From: Oscillospiraceae bacterium
GTDB taxonomy: Bacteria > Bacillota > Clostridia > Saccharofermentanales > Saccharofermentanaceae
Assembly: GCA_902782985.1 (NCBI GenBank)
Contig: CACZPC010000177.1
Span: 1-7,608, forward strand
Direction: 5' to 3'
Length of the DNA stretch: 7,608 nt
Of the stretch, positions 5,761 through 7,608 are shown piece by piece (the stretch's first letter is position 1; each line of letters starts with the position of its first letter). A program made the translations under genes and the position numbers. The notes beneath the pieces are model-generated. The model ran no database searches. It was not told the DNA's origin and saw only the letters and a list, made by a program, of their open reading frames with translations.

Positions 5761-7215
5761 TTAATTTCCTCCCTCGGTGATATATTTAAAAGCACTCTCC
5801 TGATACCAGGACTCCTTATAAGGGAGTTTGGCATGCTGTGCAAGCTTCTTGTTAAATCCCGGGTTCTCCAGCTGATCCGCTATCTTGTTACCGAGGAACA
5901 GCAGTCCGTCATAACCCATGGTAGGACGCTTACCGTCAAGGACATGCGTAGTGGGTATTCCGAGCTTAGCCGCCCATTCGGGAACACCGATAAATGCATC
6001 AGGCTTAAGCTTCTTTACGAGGTTCACCTGCTCGAAAGGCTGCATGTTCGCGATATCAACAACAAAGTCCTTATGTATCCCGTTCAGATACTCGATATCC
6101 GTCTGAGCGTCATCGTCATATGTAGGAGTCTCAAGACCTACGAGCTCCATTCCGAAATCATCGATAAGCGCCGCTGCTGCGAAAGATCTTCCGGTACCGC
6201 CGCAGATAAACACGCGCTTACCCTGAAGTCGGTCTCTTATCTTCTTGACCAGGGGCTCGATCCTCTCGTGCTCCCTGCTGATTATCTCCTCTACTTCATT
6301 CTCCTTGCCGATGACCTTGGCGATACCTCTGTACCACTTATCGGTATTACGGATACCTATGGGCATTACGGTATGGGAATAAGGTATCTCATAATCCTCC
6401 CACAAAGTCTTCATGAACTCATCCGCGAATACTTTACAGATGGAAGTCGATGCCTCTGCAGCAGGGATCTTTCTGATCTTCTCAAGAGAGCTGTAAAAAG
6501 GTATATAGTTGACTTCCGCTCCCAGCAGACGAAGCATCCTCTCCATCTCCTTTTGATCGGCATAACTTACCGTAGTCGGAGCAAATAGATTAATAAGACC
6601 TTTCTGCTTAGGGACCTTATTATTCTTGAGAATATACTTATTGATCGAGATAAAGGCCGCATCAAATCCGGAAGCACAGATCTTGGATTTAAATCCTTCA
6701 CAATGAATGGGGATTATCAGCGTGTCGGGATACTCTCTTTGAAGGTCACCGCATATAGCATCGATATCATCACCTATGATACCGGAAGCGCATGATGCAA
6801 AGACGAACGCAAGCTTCGGAGAATACCTTTCGACAGCCTTCTGAACAGCCTCACGAAGCTTCTTCTCACCTCCGAATACGACATTCTTCTGATCAAGATT
6901 GGTAACGATAAGACGGGGATTCTTTACATGCTTAACGCCTCTGTGTATCTGACCTACACGATACATATCCACTGCCATGATCGCACATCCCACACATCCC
7001 TGAGGAGAATGAGAGATAAAGACGGAATCCTCCAGAGACATAAGCGCAGCCATACTGTTGATCTGCTGACACTGAAGTCCCTGAGCAAAACTGCGGTCTG
7101 CCCTCTTAAGACAGCCCTTCTTATAATCTTCACTGACCTTTTTACCTGTGGAACCCAGGTCATTAAGCCTTCCCGGTACGCTCTCGCGCACACCTGAATA
7201 CGTCACATTAGACAT
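5761..7215 (-). CDS. NifD-like (alpha) subunit of a nitrogenase-superfamily enzyme
   Basis: This 484-residue protein is close in size to NifD (about 490). P-cluster cysteines are C49 (GLQCQQ, for NifD Cys62), C74 (SPQGC, for Cys88) and C142 (ASCASGIIGDD, for Cys154). The active-site cofactor ligands also align without gaps to local anchors: C260 lies 18 residues before P278 of YEIPY, as Cys275 lies before GIPW in NifD, and H424 (TTHVLDG, before GYDG) matches His442. The N2-chemistry residues are not kept: after CEGF (172-175) the Gln191 position is C180 and the His195 position is F184, and no Arg is seen at the Arg96 position. Extra cysteines include C35, C77 and C180. The likely role is an ATP-driven reductase using a NifH-type partner not present here, with a substrate other than N2. 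ATG 7215 has AGGAG 10 nt upstream. The NifK-like gene follows directly. The group within the family is unresolved; methylthio-alkane reductase-like and uncharacterised group IV lines are the main options. Confidence 0.92.
   Translation of the reverse strand: MSNVTYSGVRESVPGRLNDLGSTGKKVSEDYKKGCLKRADRSFAQGLQCQQINSMAALMSLEDSVFISHSPQGCVGCAIMAVDMYRVGQIHRGVKHVKNPRLIVTNLDQKNVVFGGEKKLREAVQKAVERYSPKLAFVFASCASGIIGDDIDAICGDLQREYPDTLIIPIHCEGFKSKICASGFDAAFISINKYILKNNKVPKQKGLINLFAPTTVSYADQKEMERMLRLLGAEVNYIPFYSSLEKIRKIPAAEASTSICKVFADEFMKTLWEDYEIPYSHTVMPIGIRNTDKWYRGIAKVIGKENEVEEIISREHERIEPLVKKIRDRLQGKRVFICGGTGRSFAAAALIDDFGMELVGLETPTYDDDAQTDIEYLNGIHKDFVVDIANMQPFEQVNLVKKLKPDAFIGVPEWAAKLGIPTTHVLDGKRPTMGYDGLLFLGNKIADQLENPGFNKKLAQHAKLPYKESWYQESAFKYITEGGN
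5768..5772 (-). promoter_or_regulatory. Ribosome binding site of the NifK-like gene, inside the NifD-like gene
   Basis: GGAGG on the minus strand overlaps the two glycine codons before the final Asn codon of the NifD-like gene and lies 8 nt upstream of GTG 5759. It decides that start over ATG 5747, which would be 20 nt away, and over the longer frame that opens at 5843. Confidence 0.8.
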
Positions 7216-7242
7216 TGTTACCGAGCTCCTTTCGCCTAACGC

Positions 7243-7271
7243 ATAATAAGAATATATTCACATCATTTCAT
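7243..7271 (-). promoter_or_regulatory. Candidate promoter for the nitrogenase-like genes
   Basis: ATGAAA (7271-7266) and TATTAT (7248-7243) are separated by 17 nt on the minus strand and match the sigma-A boxes at four and five of six bases. Transcription would begin about 20 nt upstream of ATG 7215. The surrounding spacer is strongly AT-rich, so chance matches are likely. Confidence 0.35.
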
Positions 7272-7305
7272 ATTTATAAAAAATATATCATTCAGAGCAC
7301 TTAAC

Positions 7306-7316
7306 GGGATAATCCC
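7306..7316. repeat. Short palindrome GGGAT-A-ATCCC
   Basis: An 11-bp perfect palindrome with a central A/T, in the AT-rich spacer about 35 bp upstream of the candidate promoter of the nitrogenase-like genes. Its size suits a small operator half-site pair. A role as an operator is inference. Confidence 0.4.
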
Positions 7317-7331
7317 CTTTTTGTATCATCT

Positions 7332-7352
7332 GTTATAAGTATTTCTTATCAC
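7332..7352. repeat. Operator-like dyad upstream of the nitrogenase-like genes
   Basis: GTTATAAG (7332-7339) and CTTATCAC (7345-7352) are inverted repeats matching at seven of eight positions around a 5-bp spacer, TATTT. The element begins 9 bp after the stop codon of the upstream gene. It is AT-rich and lacks a following T-run on the minus strand, so a protein-binding site fits better than a terminator. It does not match the Fur or PerR boxes I know. Confidence 0.4.
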
Positions 7353-7360
7353 GGGTCATA

Positions 7361-7608
7361 TCAGAGCATGGCATGGTCAAGATAGATAAGCTTCATCCTG
7401 GCATCATCATGGTGATAAGTATTATCGTGTTTTCTTCCCGTATATATGAGTTTGCCCGAGCGATATACGCTGAGCTGATTCTGTTCGACTTCCTCCCACC
7501 CGAATTCATCGAGTGGATGTGTCGAGAAATATATCGTATTATCCGCCTGCCTCTTATAAAGAGTACCCGGCTCATTCTTATGAACATATAAGAGCGTACC
7601 GTCATATA
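7361..7608 (-). CDS. Probable class II glutamine amidotransferase, C-terminal 81 residues only
   Basis: This minus-strand frame enters from the right edge (first full codon at 7606) and ends at TGA 7361, giving 81 residues. It carries DGTLLYVHKNEPGTLY, then a strand with IYFSTHPLDE, YRSGKLIYTGRKH, and ends RMKLIYLDHAML. The pattern of short strands with DG, PGTLY and STxPL resembles the C-terminal half of the stand-alone class II (YafJ-like) glutamine amidotransferases of Clostridia, which release ammonia from glutamine using an N-terminal Cys. That N-terminus lies outside the window, so the catalytic residue cannot be checked, and the family call is from memory of its look. Two other minus frames here are poorer: one gives an unconvincing Arg/Ile/Ser-rich 70-residue peptide and the other stops within 10 codons. 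The gene points the same way as the nitrogenase-like pair and ends 145 bp before it. Confidence 0.62.
   Translation of the reverse strand, partial: YDGTLLYVHKNEPGTLYKRQADNTIYFSTHPLDEFGWEEVEQNQLSVYRSGKLIYTGRKHDNTYHHDDARMKLIYLDHAML

Noticed and set aside
5833..6588. Long plus-strand open frame of 251 codons opposite the NifD-like gene
   Set aside because: It lies wholly antisense to a strongly conserved protein, has no family resemblance and no ribosome binding site I could support.
4470..7215. A true nitrogen-fixing nitrogenase
   Set aside because: The NifD Gln191 and His195 positions are Cys and Phe, and no nifH, nifB, nifE or nifN lies in the window.
4470..7215. Tetrapyrrole reductase (ChlNB/BchYZ) or CfbD
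   Set aside because: Both active-site cofactor ligands are kept and there are two distinct subunits; as I recall, the tetrapyrrole enzymes lack the Cys/His pair and CfbD is a homodimer.
7305..7321. Plus-strand terminator (GGGA-TAA-TCCC followed by CTTTTTG)
   Set aside because: The stem is only 4 bp with a 3-nt loop, and no rightward gene ends here; it is better described as a palindrome.
7332..7352. Fur or PerR box
   Set aside because: The dyad has ATAAG-N5-CTTAT arms rather than the 7-1-7 TGATAAT or TTATAAT pattern.
7393..7605. Alternative 70-residue minus-strand ORF at the right edge, and the plus-strand ORF at 7373-7591
   Set aside because: Both overlap the frame ending at 7361, which has a convincing protein-like sequence; their composition is rich in Arg, Ile and Ser without recognisable motifs.

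Overview
The window looks like chromosomal DNA from an anaerobic Clostridia-type Firmicute, perhaps Lachnospiraceae or a relative. The signs are strong GGAGG-type ribosome binding sites, GTG starts next to ATG starts, moderate GC genes with AT-rich spacers, and gene families typical of those genomes. This assignment is an inference; there is no rRNA or other marker gene here.

Layout, left to right. (1) 1-989, minus strand: a GNAT-type acetyltransferase (498-989) followed by an HD-domain hydrolase cut by the left edge (1-458), probably one transcript. (2) 990-1173: a divergent promoter region. (3) 1174-2610, plus strand: an NCS2/AzgA-type purine base permease, meeting tail to tail with (4) 2618-4345, minus strand: adenine deaminase. 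Their stop codons are 7 bp apart, and the permease terminator is written inside the last codons of the deaminase gene. Together they form an adenine uptake and deamination unit. (5) 4346-4469: a spacer with a terminator-like hairpin and a competing inverted repeat. (6) 4470-7215, minus strand: two translationally coupled genes for a NifD-like and a NifK-like subunit of a nitrogenase-superfamily enzyme. (7) 7216-7360: an AT-rich spacer with two dyads and a candidate promoter. (8) 7361-7608, minus strand: the 3' end of a gene that resembles the C-terminus of class II glutamine amidotransferases. No spacer exceeds 184 bp, and no tRNA, rRNA, CRISPR array or mobile element was seen.

The most interesting part is the NifDK-like pair. 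By hand alignment, all six P-cluster cysteines are present (alpha C49, C74, C142; beta C12, C37, C102), and so are both residues that hold the active-site cofactor in nitrogenase (C260 for NifD Cys275, H424 for NifD His442). The residues nitrogenase uses for N2 chemistry are replaced: the Gln191 position is Cys180 and the His195 position is Phe184. This suggests a two-cluster nitrogenase-like reductase with a different substrate, in the loosely defined group IV-like part of the family that also holds methylthio-alkane reductase. No NifH-type reductase or cofactor maturation gene lies in the window, and the substrate cannot be read from it.

Two starts differ from the longest reading frames. 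Adenine deaminase most likely starts at GTG 4345 and the NifK-like protein at GTG 5759, each with GGAGG 8 nt upstream.
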